A stretch of 64,000 bases of DNA from JAHEJE01 sp965216335 (GCA_965216335.1 OZ244154.1:1488001-1552000); one strand, 5' to 3'. Counted from the stretch's first letter, positions 21,405 to 30,948 are shown. Translations and numbers: made by a program. Notes: generated from the letters alone by a model not told the origin.

Positions 21405-21406
21405 TG

Positions 21407-22402
21407 TCACATGTAGAGCGTATCGTCATCGATGCCTTCGTACAGGTCGGCGACGAATTCGGCGTAGCCGTTGAACAGCTGGGTCGGAATGCGCTCACCC
21501 GTGCCCAAGACGCGTTCGGTGGCCTGCGACCACCGGGCATGCGGCACCTCGGGATTGACATTGGCCCAAAATCCATACTCGCTGGCCTGCAGTTCTTCCC
21601 AGAAGCTGACCGGCCGGTCTTTGACAAGACTGATGCGCACCACGGATTTGATCGACTTGAACCCGTACTTCCACGGCAGATGCAGCCGGATCGGCGCGCC
21701 CATCGAGTTCGGCACCGGTGCGCCATATGCCCCGGTGACCATGAACGCCAGATCGTTCTGCGCCTCGGCAATCGTGATACCTTCCGAATAGGGCCACGGC
21801 AAACTGCTGCCGAACAGGCCGCCGGCCTGGCCCGGCGCCATTTCAGGATCATGGAAGGTTTCCAGATTGACGAACTTGGCCGATGACAAAGGCCTGGCAA
21901 GCGCCAGCAGGTCCCTCAGCATGAACCCGGACCAGGGTACCACCATCGACCAGGCTTCGACGCAGCGGTGCCGCACCACCCGTTCTTCAAGCTGTACTTT
22001 CTTCAACAGGTCGTCGATGCCGATCGTCACTTCCTGCTCGACCTCGCCGTCGATCTTGATTTCCCAGGGCCGGATCCGCAGCGCCTCGGCCGCCGACGAA
22101 ATCGCCTTGGACGTGCCGAACTCGTAGAAGTTGTTGTAGGTCGTATTGACCTCCTTGCGTGTCACCTCGCGGCCGGCGTCCTTGAACAGCGGGTTCACCG
22201 GCACCGGGTAGAGATGGCTGGAAGGGTCGGCGATTTTTTTGAATTCGGCCTTCGAAGTGCCCCAGAACGTGCCCCCGCCGGCCACGGTTGCCGCCGCCCC
22301 CAGTCCGAGCGCCGTGATGAAGCGGCGCCGGTTCGTGTAGACATGCTCCGGCGTGGCCCGGTTTTCCGGAAGTTCCCAGCCGCGTTTCTTCTTGATCAGC
22401 AT
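21407..22402 (-). CDS. msrP: Protein-methionine-sulfoxide reductase catalytic subunit MsrP
   Basis: A 331-residue molybdopterin enzyme that repairs oxidised methionines in periplasmic proteins. The twin-arginine signal is RRRFITALG at residues 25–33; the molybdenum-ligating cysteine is Cys147 in RHRCVEAW, followed by WSMVVPWSGF. NSMGAPIRLHLPWKYGFKSI is also typical. The haem membrane partner MsrQ, which normally supplies electrons and is often adjacent, is not next to it in this window. Molybdenum cofactor dependence fits with modABC nearby, but that proximity may be chance. Confidence 0.95.
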   Translation of the reverse strand: MLIKKKRGWELPENRATPEHVYTNRRRFITALGLGAAATVAGGGTFWGTSKAEFKKIADPSSHLYPVPVNPLFKDAGREVTRKEVNTTYNNFYEFGTSKAISSAAEALRIRPWEIKIDGEVEQEVTIGIDDLLKKVQLEERVVRHRCVEAWSMVVPWSGFMLRDLLALARPLSSAKFVNLETFHDPEMAPGQAGGLFGSSLPWPYSEGITIAEAQNDLAFMVTGAYGAPVPNSMGAPIRLHLPWKYGFKSIKSVVRISLVKDRPVSFWEELQASEYGFWANVNPEVPHARWSQATERVLGTGERIPTQLFNGYAEFVADLYEGIDDDTLYM

Positions 22403-22559
22403 ATGAGGTCGCTCCCGGCCCGCGTGATTGTCAGATATGAACAGCGCGCAGACTGTAACCCGCGCGCGCCATGTTGCAATTCACAGCTGCGCGAGCAGAA
22501 GTTTACGAGCGCCGCCTGACAGCGAACGACGCTGCCCGCAGGGCCGAACACTTTCCCAA

Positions 22560-22647
22560 GGAAGACCGTTGCCATGCCAACACGGCACAACAGTCAGCAA
22601 GGCCAACGCCGATACCTCAGAGCCTGACCGAAAAGTCCTGAGGTATC
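22560..22647. repeat. GACCGTTGTCA repeat plus hairpin at the end of the EF-G paralogue
   Basis: The repeat runs GGAAGACCGTTGCCATGCCA, then CACGGCACAACAGTCAGCAA, and ends at GATACCTCAG. It is joined to AGCCTGACCGAAAAGTCCTG, also present at 28640. GATACCTCAG (22611) pairs perfectly with CTGAGGTATC (22638), making a ten-bp stem whose right arm overlaps the stop codon of the upstream gene on the minus strand. Confidence 0.7.
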
Positions 22648-24694
22648 AGGCGGCTTCCTGCTTGCGCTCGTTGATCACCTGATCGGCCTGCCGGCCCGAC
22701 AGCTCCTGCAGGTGGTCATGTTCAAACGTGAACGTGCCCGCCCCGGCCGTTGCCGAACGCAGCTCGATGATCAGACTGCCGATCTCCGATTCAGGCATGT
22801 GCGCCTTGACCGTGTCCCAGCCCTGCCAGCCGTCGCGGGCATCGAAGCCCAACAGCTGGCCGCGGTGGCCCGACACGATCTGGTTGACCCTCGGCGTCGC
22901 CTCGCTCGGTACGTGGATATCCACCGCGACGATCGGTTCGAGCAGGACCGGCGAGCATTTCGGCAGGCCCTCCGACATCGCCAGACGGCCGGCCAGCTTG
23001 AACGCCATTTCCGAGGAATCGACCGAATGGTAGCTACCATCGGCGAGATTGACCGCAAGGTCGATCACCGGGAACCCGAGCGGGCCTTCGGTGAGAAACT
23101 CCTGGATGCCTGCCTCGACCGCCGGAATGTACTGCTTGGGCACCACACCGCCGGAAATCGTGTCACTGAACGTGAAGCCGGAACCGCGCGGCATCGGCTT
23201 GATCTGGACAACGACATCGCCGAACTGGCCATGCCCGCCCGATTGCTTCTTGTGCCGGCCGCGCACCTCCACCGACTTGCGGATGCTTTCCTTGTAGGCG
23301 ATACGGCGCGGCCGCGACTGCGCCTTGATGCCGAACTTGCCGGCCAGCCGCTCCAGCGTGACCCGCAGGTGCATCTCGCCCTGCCCCCACAGCACCATGT
23401 CGTGCGTATCGGGATCATGCACCAGCGAGATCGACGGGTCTTCCTCGATCAGCTTGGCGACCGACGAGGTCAGCTTGACTTCGTCCTTGCGGTCGGCCAC
23501 CGAGATGGCCATGCCGAACACCGCCCGTGACGGATCGGCCAGAACAAGCGGTTCGACACCCTTGTCGGTCGAAACGGTCTCGCCGGTGGCGATCTCCTCA
23601 AGCCGCCCGAAGGCCACCGTGTCACCGGCCTTGGCGCCGCTCAGCTTCTTGGGGTCCGCCCCCATCAGCGAGAACACGCCCGCCGCCCGGCCATCATGGC
23701 CGGAACTGCCATAGAGCGTCGCACCATCGCTGATCTCGCCGGACAGCACCCGCGCCAGCGACAGCTTGCCGCCATGCGTGGTGTGGAAGGTCTTGACGAT
23801 CTGCGCGACATTGCCGCTGTCCGCAACGCCGAGCCGGTTGCGGGTCACCGAGATATCCGGCACCTCGTGCCGCAAAGCCTTCAACAGCCGCAGGATGCCA
23901 TTGCCGTTTTCGGCTGACCCGAACAGCACCGGCGTGATCAGACCCTCCGAGAGTTCGCGCGACAGATCGCCGAACACCTGGTCCTTGGGCGGCTCCATGT
24001 CGGACAGCAGCGTTTCGAGCAGCTCGTCATCGTAGTCGGCGAGCTTTTCCAGCATCTCAAAGCGCGCTTCCTTTTCCCGCTCGGCCAGATCGGCCGGTAT
24101 GTCGATCACTTCGCTGGGCGCATGCTCGCGATATACGTAGGCCCGCTCCAGCGCCAGATCGACAAACCCGGTGGCGATGCCGTTTTCCCAGATCGGCATC
24201 TGGCGCAGCACCAGCGGCTTGGCGCTCGCCGGCTGCAGATAGGACAGGACATCGCGGATACGCGTCTCGGTACGGTCGATCTTGTTGACGAACAGCAGCC
24301 GCGGCACGTCGTACTCGTCCAGCTCCTTGAGGATCATCTGCAGCGCCGGCGTCTTCTTGTCGTCAGCCTCACAGCACACGATCGCCGCGTCGCAGGTTGC
24401 CAGCACCGCGCGGGCTTCCTCGGAGAACTCGATCGAGCCCGGACAGTCTATGAACGTGTAGGTGTCGCCCAGAAAGTCGCATGACGCGACATTGACCTCG
24501 ACGCTCATGCCATGGTTGCGCGCTTCCGGCGCGGCATCGCCAACCGTCGTGCCGTCCTTCACCGTGCCTTGCCGGTCGATCGCACCTGCACGGTAAAGCA
24601 TTGATTCCAATAAAGTTGTTTTTCCGCTCAGATAGGGGCCAACCAGTGCTATGCACCGTGGCCCCGCCACTCTACCGCCGTTTGCCTCGCCCAT
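22646..24694 (-). CDS. Elongation factor G-like translational GTPase (FusA2 type)
   Basis: A 682-residue GTPase with the EF-G domain order: G domain (1–270), domain II, then domains III–V. The P-loop is GPYLSGKTT instead of the canonical GHVDHGKTT; G3 is DCPG and G4 is NKID. Domain IV has SGGHGQFGDVVVQIKPM. These features match the second EF-G-like protein of many alphaproteobacteria rather than the main translocase, so its role in translocation or ribosome recycling is uncertain. The ATG at 24694 is preceded by GGGAGGA; the extra 35 upstream residues of the open frame are not EF-G-like. Not part of a str operon. Confidence 0.9.
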   Translation of the reverse strand: MGEANGGRVAGPRCIALVGPYLSGKTTLLESMLYRAGAIDRQGTVKDGTTVGDAAPEARNHGMSVEVNVASCDFLGDTYTFIDCPGSIEFSEEARAVLATCDAAIVCCEADDKKTPALQMILKELDEYDVPRLLFVNKIDRTETRIRDVLSYLQPASAKPLVLRQMPIWENGIATGFVDLALERAYVYREHAPSEVIDIPADLAEREKEARFEMLEKLADYDDELLETLLSDMEPPKDQVFGDLSRELSEGLITPVLFGSAENGNGILRLLKALRHEVPDISVTRNRLGVADSGNVAQIVKTFHTTHGGKLSLARVLSGEISDGATLYGSSGHDGRAAGVFSLMGADPKKLSGAKAGDTVAFGRLEEIATGETVSTDKGVEPLVLADPSRAVFGMAISVADRKDEVKLTSSVAKLIEEDPSISLVHDPDTHDMVLWGQGEMHLRVTLERLAGKFGIKAQSRPRRIAYKESIRKSVEVRGRHKKQSGGHGQFGDVVVQIKPMPRGSGFTFSDTISGGVVPKQYIPAVEAGIQEFLTEGPLGFPVIDLAVNLADGSYHSVDSSEMAFKLAGRLAMSEGLPKCSPVLLEPIVAVDIHVPSEATPRVNQIVSGHRGQLLGFDARDGWQGWDTVKAHMPESEIGSLIIELRSATAGAGTFTFEHDHLQELSGRQADQVINERKQEAA

Positions 24695-24942
24695 GATCAG
24701 GTCCTCCCGCAGATGCCTCAATAACACCGAAGGACCGCCCTTTTCATGACCCCTCAAGACACACCCGTGCGCGAAGGCCAGCGGGCGGCTCCTTCGCATG
24801 GCTCACATCGTGCGACAGGTCACGTCATAGCGCAAGCCCTATTCGGAACCGTGGCGAAAACACGCGCCGGGCGAGCCTGATTGGCCCGCCCGGCTGGTCG
24901 GTGTTCATTGCGACGGCGTAAGAACCTGGCTCATGCCGTTAT

Positions 24943-25003
24943 GGAAACCCGATGTCACGACAGCGCGGGACACAGGCCGGAAAAGCCAAACGCCGGTGCC
25001 GCA
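24943..25003. repeat. Degenerate member of the GACCGTTGTCA repeat family
   Basis: Reads GGAAACCCGATGTCACGACA, then GCGCGGGACACAGGCCGGAA and AAGCCAAACGCCGGTGCCG, following the order of the copies at 22560 and 63112 with several changes. It abuts the 3' end of a DUF992 gene. Confidence 0.5.
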
Positions 25004-25007
25004 GGCA

Positions 25008-25490
25008 CTATTCCGCGTCGAGCCGCAGATCGGCAACGCCGGCAGCGACATTGAGGCCGGTCTGGCCCTGAACGCTCAAGGGCTGCAGGGCGATGGTCTG
25101 GTCAAGCCCGCCGATCAGTGCATTGGCCCCGGCCCCGACGGCCACGGTGGCTTCCGCCGTTGCCCCGACATAGCGCCCGGACAGGGCACCCGCGCCGACC
25201 TGACCGGGAGCAAACACCACCCATGCCATGGTCTGCGCCGTGGTGACGCCGATATCGAGACCGAACTTGCTGATCGATCCCGAATAGTATTCCTGGCGCC
25301 CGTCCGAAGCCCGGGCATAGGTGCAGCGCACGGACTTCTTCGAGCCCAGTATAAGGCCGATGCCGCCGGAGACATCGCACACCAATGTGCCGATCTTGAT
25401 GCCGGCGCCTGCCGCCGATGCCGTGGACGCCAGCCCGGCCGCCGTCAATCCGATAACCGCTGCGCCAATTGTTGTCTTGAACATGTTCAT
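25008..25490 (-). CDS. DUF992 domain secreted protein
   Basis: A 160-residue protein with a signal peptide (MNMFKTTIGAAVIGLTAAGL, ending ASA). The mature part is the DUF992 domain: IGTLVCDVSGGIGLILGSKK, a Cys pair (LVCDV and VRCTY), and the C-terminal LQPLSVQGQTGLNVAAGV. DUF992 proteins occur mainly in rhizobia and their relatives; their function is unknown. A second, diverged copy lies upstream on the same strand, 96 bases away. Confidence 0.9.
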   Translation of the reverse strand: MNMFKTTIGAAVIGLTAAGLASTASAAGAGIKIGTLVCDVSGGIGLILGSKKSVRCTYARASDGRQEYYSGSISKFGLDIGVTTAQTMAWVVFAPGQVGAGALSGRYVGATAEATVAVGAGANALIGGLDQTIALQPLSVQGQTGLNVAAGVADLRLDAE

Positions 25491-25586
25491 TGTCTTTACC
25501 TCGCAAGTTGCGAAAGGAGTGATCCGGCAGTTTCAGCCGCATCACCCCCTACTATGGAAATCAAAAAGCGATGATCTTGTGGAGGG

Positions 25587-26066
25587 CTAGTGGCTGCTCA
25601 GCGACAGGCCGGCAATGCCGCCGGCAACATTGAGCCCGGTTTGCCCCTGGAAGCTGACCGGCTGCAGGTTGATCGAGCGTTGGAAACCGCCGACCAGTAC
25701 ATTGGCCCCGACACCGATGCCGGCCGTTGCCTGACCGGTCGCGCCCAGGTACGCCCCCTCAAGCGATCCGCGCTTCACGCTGCCCGGAGCGAATACCACC
25801 CAGACCAGCCGCCCGCCATTGGTGAACCCGATGTCGGCACCGATCTTGGTGATCGATCCGACATAATGGTCACGCCAGCGGTAGTTGGTCGGCCGGAACA
25901 CGCAGTCGACATTTTTGGTCGAGGTGATGATCAGCCCGATGCCGCCATCGATTTCGCAACTGAGAACGCCGGCCTTGACCCCGCCAGCCTCAGCCGGTGA
26001 AAAAGCGGCCAAGGTCAATGCCATGGCGGTTGCGGCACCGAGAACGGCGCGATGGAAGAGTTTCAT
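25587..26066 (-). CDS. DUF992 domain secreted protein, second copy
   Basis: A 159-residue paralogue of the neighbouring DUF992 protein. The signal peptide ends near SPAEA; shared segments include GVLSCEIDGGIGLIITSTK, WVVFAPGSVKRGSLEGAYLG and LQPVSFQGQTGLNVAGGI. The start at 26066 is supported by GGAG eight bases upstream; the longer open frame adds 30 non-signal residues. The two genes look like a tandem duplication and are probably co-transcribed. Confidence 0.9.
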   Translation of the reverse strand: MKLFHRAVLGAATAMALTLAAFSPAEAGGVKAGVLSCEIDGGIGLIITSTKNVDCVFRPTNYRWRDHYVGSITKIGADIGFTNGGRLVWVVFAPGSVKRGSLEGAYLGATGQATAGIGVGANVLVGGFQRSINLQPVSFQGQTGLNVAGGIAGLSLSSH

Positions 26067-26175
26067 TCGTGTCTCCTGTTTTGACACCCCCAGCCCATCC
26101 ATGCACCGGCAATCATGCCACCGCCAATGCCATCCGGCAATGCGAATCGTAAGCAATCGTCACGCGCTATGTCGT

Positions 26176-27378
26176 TTACGTAAGGTTCCCGCAAAACCGC
26201 TGTATGCGCGTGCAGGCATCTTCCAGAGCCCCGGTCGCGGTGGCGTAGGAGATGCGGAAGAACGGTTCCATGCCGAACGCCCCGCCATGCACCGCCGCCA
26301 CGCCTTCGCTGGCCAGCAGCTCGGTGACGAAGGTCTCGTCATCGCTGATCGTGTTGCCGGACGGCGAGGTCTTGCCGATCGCGCCTTCGCAGCTGGGAAA
26401 GACGTAGAACGCGCCTTCCGGCGTCGGGCAGGAAATGCCGCTTGCCTGGTTCAGCATCGACACCACCAGGTCGCGGCGCTCCCTGAACACCTTGTTGTTG
26501 GCGGCAATGAAGTCCTGCGGACCGTTCAGCGCTTCAACCGCCGCCCACTGGCTGATCGACGACGGGTTCGAGGTCGACTGCGACTGCAGTTTCGCCATCG
26601 CCTTGATCAGCACCTGCGGGCCCGCCGCAAAGCCGATCCGCCAGCCGGTCATGCAATAGGCCTTCGACACGCCGTTCATCGTCAGCGTGCGGTCATAGAG
26701 CCCCGGCTCGACCTGGGCCGGCGTGACGAACTGGAAATCGTCATAGACCAGGTGCTCATACATATCGTCGGTCAGCACCCAGACGTTTTCATGCCGAAGC
26801 AGAACATCGGTCAGCACCTTCATCTCGTCATGGCTGTAGGCTGCACCCGACGGGTTCGACGGCGAGTTGAAGATCAGCCACTTGGTCTTCGGCGTGATCG
26901 CCGCTTCGAGCACATCCGGCTGCAGTTTGAAGCCATGTTCCAGGGTCGTTTCGACGAATACCGGCTTGCCGCCGGCCAGCATGACGATGTCCGGATAGCT
27001 GACCCAGTACGGCTGCGGGATGATCACCTCATCGCCCGGATTGAGCGTTGCCACCAGAGCGTTGAACAGCACCTGCTTGCCGCCGGTTCCGACGCTGACC
27101 TGGCCGGGCTCGTAGTCCAGCCCGTTGTCGCGCTTGAACTTGGCGACGACGGCCTTCTTCAGCTCGGGAATGCCGTCGACCGGCGTGTACTTTGTCTTGC
27201 CGTCGCGGATCGCCTTGATCGCGGCATCCTTGATGTTGTCCGGCGTGTCGAAATCCGGTTCGCCCGCCGACAATCCGATCACATCCTGCCCCGCCGCTTT
27301 CAGTTCCATCGCCTTGGTAGAAATGCCGATGGTTGCGGATGGCTGGATGCGGTTCATGGCGTCGGCGATAAAGCCCAT
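26176..27378 (-). CDS. Pyridoxal-phosphate aspartate/aromatic aminotransferase (class I)
   Basis: A 400-residue cytosolic aminotransferase transferring amino groups between aspartate (possibly also aromatic or prephenate substrates) and 2-oxoglutarate. The family I-gamma opening ATIGISTKAMELKAAGQDVI, the NSPSNPSGAAY loop, and the PLP-binding Lys239 in NGVSKAYCMTGWRIG are visible. It is equivalent to rhizobial AatA/AspC. AAAGGA lies upstream of the ATG. It diverges from the flavin monooxygenase gene. Confidence 0.95.
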   Translation of the reverse strand: MGFIADAMNRIQPSATIGISTKAMELKAAGQDVIGLSAGEPDFDTPDNIKDAAIKAIRDGKTKYTPVDGIPELKKAVVAKFKRDNGLDYEPGQVSVGTGGKQVLFNALVATLNPGDEVIIPQPYWVSYPDIVMLAGGKPVFVETTLEHGFKLQPDVLEAAITPKTKWLIFNSPSNPSGAAYSHDEMKVLTDVLLRHENVWVLTDDMYEHLVYDDFQFVTPAQVEPGLYDRTLTMNGVSKAYCMTGWRIGFAAGPQVLIKAMAKLQSQSTSNPSSISQWAAVEALNGPQDFIAANNKVFRERRDLVVSMLNQASGISCPTPEGAFYVFPSCEGAIGKTSPSGNTISDDETFVTELLASEGVAAVHGGAFGMEPFFRISYATATGALEDACTRIQRFCGNLT

Positions 27379-27472
27379 TGGTCCGGTGTCCTTTTACTGG
27401 TCAAATTGTGCGATCTGTGCACAGTTGGGTGTAGGATTTTACCACCATGCCCGCAAGCCGAAAGTCGCTTCG

Positions 27473-28639
27473 ATGAGCAAGCCGCTCGACATCGCCATTG
27501 CCGGCGCCGGCATTGCCGGACTTGCCGCCGCGATCGGCCTTGCCAGGCATGGTCACGCGGTCAGGGTTTTCGAGCGCGCGGCGGCCATCGAGGAATTCGG
27601 TGCCGGCCTGCAGATCGGTCCCAACGCCGCCACGGCCCTCGAAAAACTCGGCGTATGGCGCGAGGTTGAGCGCATCACCCATGTGCCGGGCTGCATCGCC
27701 GTGCGCGACGGGGTGAGCGGCGAGCCGCTGACCACCATCGAGCTGTCCGGCGTATTCGAGAACCGGTTCGGCAAGCCCTACCGTGTCGCCCACCGCGGGG
27801 ATTTGCTGCAGGCCCTGCTCGAGGCCAGCCGCGGCCACGCCAATATCGAAATTCACACCGGCGCCGAGGTAACCGGTTTCGATGACACCGACACCGTCAA
27901 GCTCGATCTTGCAGACGGCCCCACGGCCAGGGCGGACGTTCTGATCGGCGCCGACGGCATTCGCTCGGCCGTCCGCCGTCGGATCTTTCCTCACACCGCC
28001 ATCCGCGATGCCGGACACACCATCTTCCGCAGCCTCATCCCTACGTCTGCGGCCCCCGAAACAGCCGACCTGGCAAACGTGACGCTGTGGCTGTGCCCGA
28101 ACGGTCACGTCGTGCAGTACCCGCTCAACCGCGGTCGCCTGAATCTGGTTGCCATCCACGAAAGCGCACAGACCATCGACGGTTGGCGCACCCCGGCATC
28201 GCCCGGCGAGGTTTCAGCGCTGTTCCGGGCCTGCTGCCCCGCCCTGCTGGCCCTGCTTGAAGCGCCACAGAGCTGGCGGAAATGGCCGGGTGCCGACATT
28301 GAACCGTCCGCCCCCTGGGGAGATGGAAATGTCACCCTGATCGGCGATGCCGCCCATGCCAGCCTGCCTTACCTCGCCCAGGGCGCGGCTATGGCGCTTG
28401 AGGATGCGGCAACGCTGTCGGACCTGCTCGCAGAGCCGGCCGGCGAGGTCAGCGACGTGCTGCGGCGCTATGAATCGCACCGCCATGTCCGCACCGCCCG
28501 CATCGTCCACCAATCACGGCGCATGGGCCGCGTCTACCACATGACCGGCATGGCCGCGGCCGCGCGAAACCAGGTGATGCGCAGCATGCCCGATGCCTAC
28601 ATGCTGAAACGCATAGCCTGGATATATCAGTGGACCTGA
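27473..28639 (+). CDS. FAD-dependent monooxygenase (salicylate hydroxylase-like)
   Basis: A 388-residue group A flavoprotein hydroxylase. The ADP-binding GAGIAGLAAAIGLARHGH is at the N-terminus, DVLIGADGIRS in the middle, and the flavin ribityl-binding GDAAHASLPYLAQGAAMALE near residue 290. Relatives hydroxylate aromatic rings (salicylate, 3-hydroxybenzoate) or related small molecules; the substrate here is not determined. The frame stays open far upstream into the aspC region on the opposite strand, so I placed the start at the ATG directly before the FAD motif. Confidence 0.88.
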   Translation: MSKPLDIAIAGAGIAGLAAAIGLARHGHAVRVFERAAAIEEFGAGLQIGPNAATALEKLGVWREVERITHVPGCIAVRDGVSGEPLTTIELSGVFENRFGKPYRVAHRGDLLQALLEASRGHANIEIHTGAEVTGFDDTDTVKLDLADGPTARADVLIGADGIRSAVRRRIFPHTAIRDAGHTIFRSLIPTSAAPETADLANVTLWLCPNGHVVQYPLNRGRLNLVAIHESAQTIDGWRTPASPGEVSALFRACCPALLALLEAPQSWRKWPGADIEPSAPWGDGNVTLIGDAAHASLPYLAQGAAMALEDAATLSDLLAEPAGEVSDVLRRYESHRHVRTARIVHQSRRMGRVYHMTGMAAAARNQVMRSMPDAYMLKRIAWIYQWT

Positions 28640-28745
28640 GAGCCTGACCGAAAAGTCCTGAGAGCTTGAACCACTTGCTGACCGAGACCCATTGTCATTT
28701 CAACGCGGTACAACAGTCGGAAATGTCGAAAGCCGATACCGCCGG
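28636..28745. repeat. GACCGTTGTCA repeat family, copy with joined module
   Basis: AGCCTGACCGAAAAGTCCTG at 28641 is identical to the loop sequence at 22621. It is followed at 28684 by GAGACCCATTGTCATTTCAA and CGCGGTACAACAGTCGG, ending in AAAGCCGATACC. The modules are in the opposite order to that at 22560. It overlaps the last bases of the monooxygenase gene. Confidence 0.65.
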
Positions 28746-28870
28746 CATTAACCATTTGTTAACCATTCGCCGCAATTTCGCCGCCACATTTCCATCGCCT
28801 GCGCCAACATTGGTTTTTTTCCTGCCTAAACTCCATGCGATTCTGGCACCCTGAACGAAAGGGTACGGCA

Positions 28871-29227
28871 ATGATGACGACTGTTTTTTCGGCATCCGGA
28901 GGTTTCGCCGTTCGCGCGCCGAAGCAGCCGCGTAGCGTGCTGCCGATCTACAGCATGGGTCATCAGACCCAGCACCTCATCGACAAGCAACAGCACCGCC
29001 GGCGCAGCACATACCGCGTTCTGTGCGCCTTCGTGATTGCCCTGACCGCCGCCCTAGCCTGCGCCATGCTGCTGCTGGTGTCGTCCGGCGCCGCCTACGC
29101 CATGACCGGCGTTGCCGCTCAGGCCGTTGTCACCGACACCGGCATAGCCGCCGCCGGACTGGCGATTGCCGCCAGCACGCTGGCATCAGTCTTCGTCATT
29201 CGCCTGAGCATGCGCCGAGCCTTTTAA
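28871..29227 (+). CDS. Small membrane protein, unknown function
   Basis: A 118-residue protein. A basic N-terminal part (including KQQHRRRSTYR) precedes two hydrophobic helices, roughly residues 53–78 and 92–112. GAAAGGG lies upstream of ATGATG. No known domain is recognised. It converges with the M48 lipoprotein gene. Confidence 0.55.
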   Translation: MMTTVFSASGGFAVRAPKQPRSVLPIYSMGHQTQHLIDKQQHRRRSTYRVLCAFVIALTAALACAMLLLVSSGAAYAMTGVAAQAVVTDTGIAAAGLAIAASTLASVFVIRLSMRRAF

Positions 29228-29266
29228 GCACCCGGCAACAAGGCACATCCCCAACGCTCGAAACCC

Positions 29267-30154
29267 TCAACCCTCCGCAGCGCGCCAGTAGCGTTTCGCC
29301 AAGAGGTCGTAGGCATCGCTGGTGCGCCGCGTGCCGGCGATGTCGACGTTGTAGAAGTGCGCCTTGATCAGGTTGTTCAGGCGCCAGATCCGCATCTTGG
29401 ATGTCGGGTGCTTGCCCTTGAAGAAGTTTATCCACTCCGACTGGTTATGCGTGCCGCCGGAGAGTTCCCGCACCGCCCTCGGAGCGACGTAAGGATCGTA
29501 ACCGGCAGCCACGATGTAACTCATGCCATGCAGGTCCGCTTCGTCTTCCTGGTCGCGGGTGTAGGTGTTGAGCCCGGTCGCCACCAGAAAATCGAAACCC
29601 GATCCGATCCAGGTCAGGCCAAGCTGCTTGTCGAGAACCCGGTCGCTGAACGATGCCGCGCGGCTGGCAATCGCCCGCCCGTGCGCGCCCTTGACGACAT
29701 GGGACAGCTCGTTGTGCGCCATCTCGTGCGCCAGCACCATCGCCATCTGGCCTTCGCTCTTCAAGACACCGAGCAGCCCGGTGGTGACGAACAGATGCCC
29801 GCCGCCGGCGGTAAAGGCGTTCGGCTGTTCGTCTACCAGCAGATGCACGGTGTAGCTGAACGCAGAATTGTCGATCTGCCGCTCAAGGTTGTCGACAACG
29901 GCGTTGAGGCGCCTGGCCATTCGGGCATCGGAACTCTTGCGGGCGCCTTTGAGGATGATGCCGGCGTAACGGTCACCCATGCGCTGCCGGAAGGAAACCG
30001 ATGTGTCAGGACCGTTCAGAACACTGGCCTGGTCGGCAGACAGCGCAGCGGACGTGGCATCGACATGCGCGGTCTCGCGCGAAGCCATGCAGCCACCCAA
30101 CAGCATCGCCGCAAAGCATAAGGCTACGACTGTTGCCCTGCTCCCAGAGTTCAA
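29267..30154 (-). CDS. M48-family metalloprotease lipoprotein
   Basis: A 295-residue lipoprotein protease. The lipobox is LLGGC with Cys22 as lipid attachment site. The zinc site is HEMAH (His143, Glu144, His147) and a third ligand lies in EDEADLHG near residue 207. Relatives such as LoiP, YcaL and BepA act in periplasmic or outer-membrane protein quality control. The start is a TTG at 30154 supported by GGGAG nine bases upstream; the next ATG (residue 17) would destroy the signal peptide. Confidence 0.9.
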   Translation of the reverse strand: MNSGSRATVVALCFAAMLLGGCMASRETAHVDATSAALSADQASVLNGPDTSVSFRQRMGDRYAGIILKGARKSSDARMARRLNAVVDNLERQIDNSAFSYTVHLLVDEQPNAFTAGGGHLFVTTGLLGVLKSEGQMAMVLAHEMAHNELSHVVKGAHGRAIASRAASFSDRVLDKQLGLTWIGSGFDFLVATGLNTYTRDQEDEADLHGMSYIVAAGYDPYVAPRAVRELSGGTHNQSEWINFFKGKHPTSKMRIWRLNNLIKAHFYNVDIAGTRRTSDAYDLLAKRYWRAAEG

Positions 30155-30404
30155 ACCGCCACACTCCCGAGCGCCCCTCGGTGATCACACAATGTCACCG
30201 GAATTCGGCACAAGTTAGACAGTTCCAAGGCATCCGGCAACCGCCGCGCGCGCAATTTTTCCGCAAGGTTAAGCAAGTAACGTGCAATAACCCGACAAAC
30301 CTATCGCAATGTTGAACACAACGTGTCCCCGCGGCCTGGAACTTCGTGTAAGATGTCGGCGGTCCAGCAGGCGTTTTGCCCCTGACGGCAGATGGAGAAC
30401 GGTC

Positions 30405-30947
30405 ATGATTCGCCCCGCAGTCTTATCCCTGTCCGGTGTGTTCTTGCTGTTTTCGGCCGCGCCCCTGCTGGCCATCGGCGATGACGACGCCAACTCCGGC
30501 GCAACAAAGCCGCCCAAGTGCAAGAGCGGCTATGTGTATTCGAAGAAGAAGAAGCGCTGCGTGCGCCAGCAGTCCGACCTTCTGGAGCGTTCGGACCTGG
30601 TCGATTACGCCTGGACGCTGACCTACAGCGGCGAACACCTGCGCGCCATCAGGCTGTTCCAGGCGGCCGGCATCAACAGCGACCCGAGGGTCCTAAACGG
30701 CCTCGGCTACAGCCATCGCAAGCTCGGCCACCTGGTAACCGGTATCTCGTACTACCAGCGCGCTCTTGAGATCGACCCGAACTACGTCCTGGCCCGAAGC
30801 TATCTGGGAGAAGGTTACATGTTGTCAGGCCGAACCGACCTGGCCCGCCGGGAACTGGCCGAGATCGAAGCCCGCTGCGGTAAGCAATGCCGCGAGTATG
30901 TCTATCTGTACCAGGCGATTGAAACCGGATCGCCGAACGACTGGTAG
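30405..30947 (+). CDS. Secreted TPR-repeat protein
   Basis: A 180-residue protein with a signal peptide (to about residue 23), a short Lys/Cys-rich segment (KCKSGYVYSKKKKRCVRQ) and two to three tetratricopeptide repeats, the clearest being GYSHRKLGHLVTGISYYQRA followed by LEIDPNYVLARSYLGEGYML. TPRs mediate protein contacts in the periplasm; the partner is unknown. GGAG lies nine bases before the ATG. It converges with the TlpA-like gene, whose stop is one base away, and diverges from the M48 gene. Confidence 0.8.
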   Translation: MIRPAVLSLSGVFLLFSAAPLLAIGDDDANSGATKPPKCKSGYVYSKKKKRCVRQQSDLLERSDLVDYAWTLTYSGEHLRAIRLFQAAGINSDPRVLNGLGYSHRKLGHLVTGISYYQRALEIDPNYVLARSYLGEGYMLSGRTDLARRELAEIEARCGKQCREYVYLYQAIETGSPNDW

Positions 30948-30948
30948 C

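Larger units (their letters stand above)
20907..21406. other. 500-base intergenic region, possible small RNA
   Basis: No protein gene is supported. The stretch contains a perfect intrinsic terminator at its right end (21255–21281), reading rightwards, although no annotated gene ends there. A short, unassigned + strand transcript is therefore possible between about 20990 and 21281. The last 40 bases belong to a dispersed repeat. It did not match tmRNA, SRP RNA, RNase P or tRNA hallmarks as far as I can see. Confidence 0.4.
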
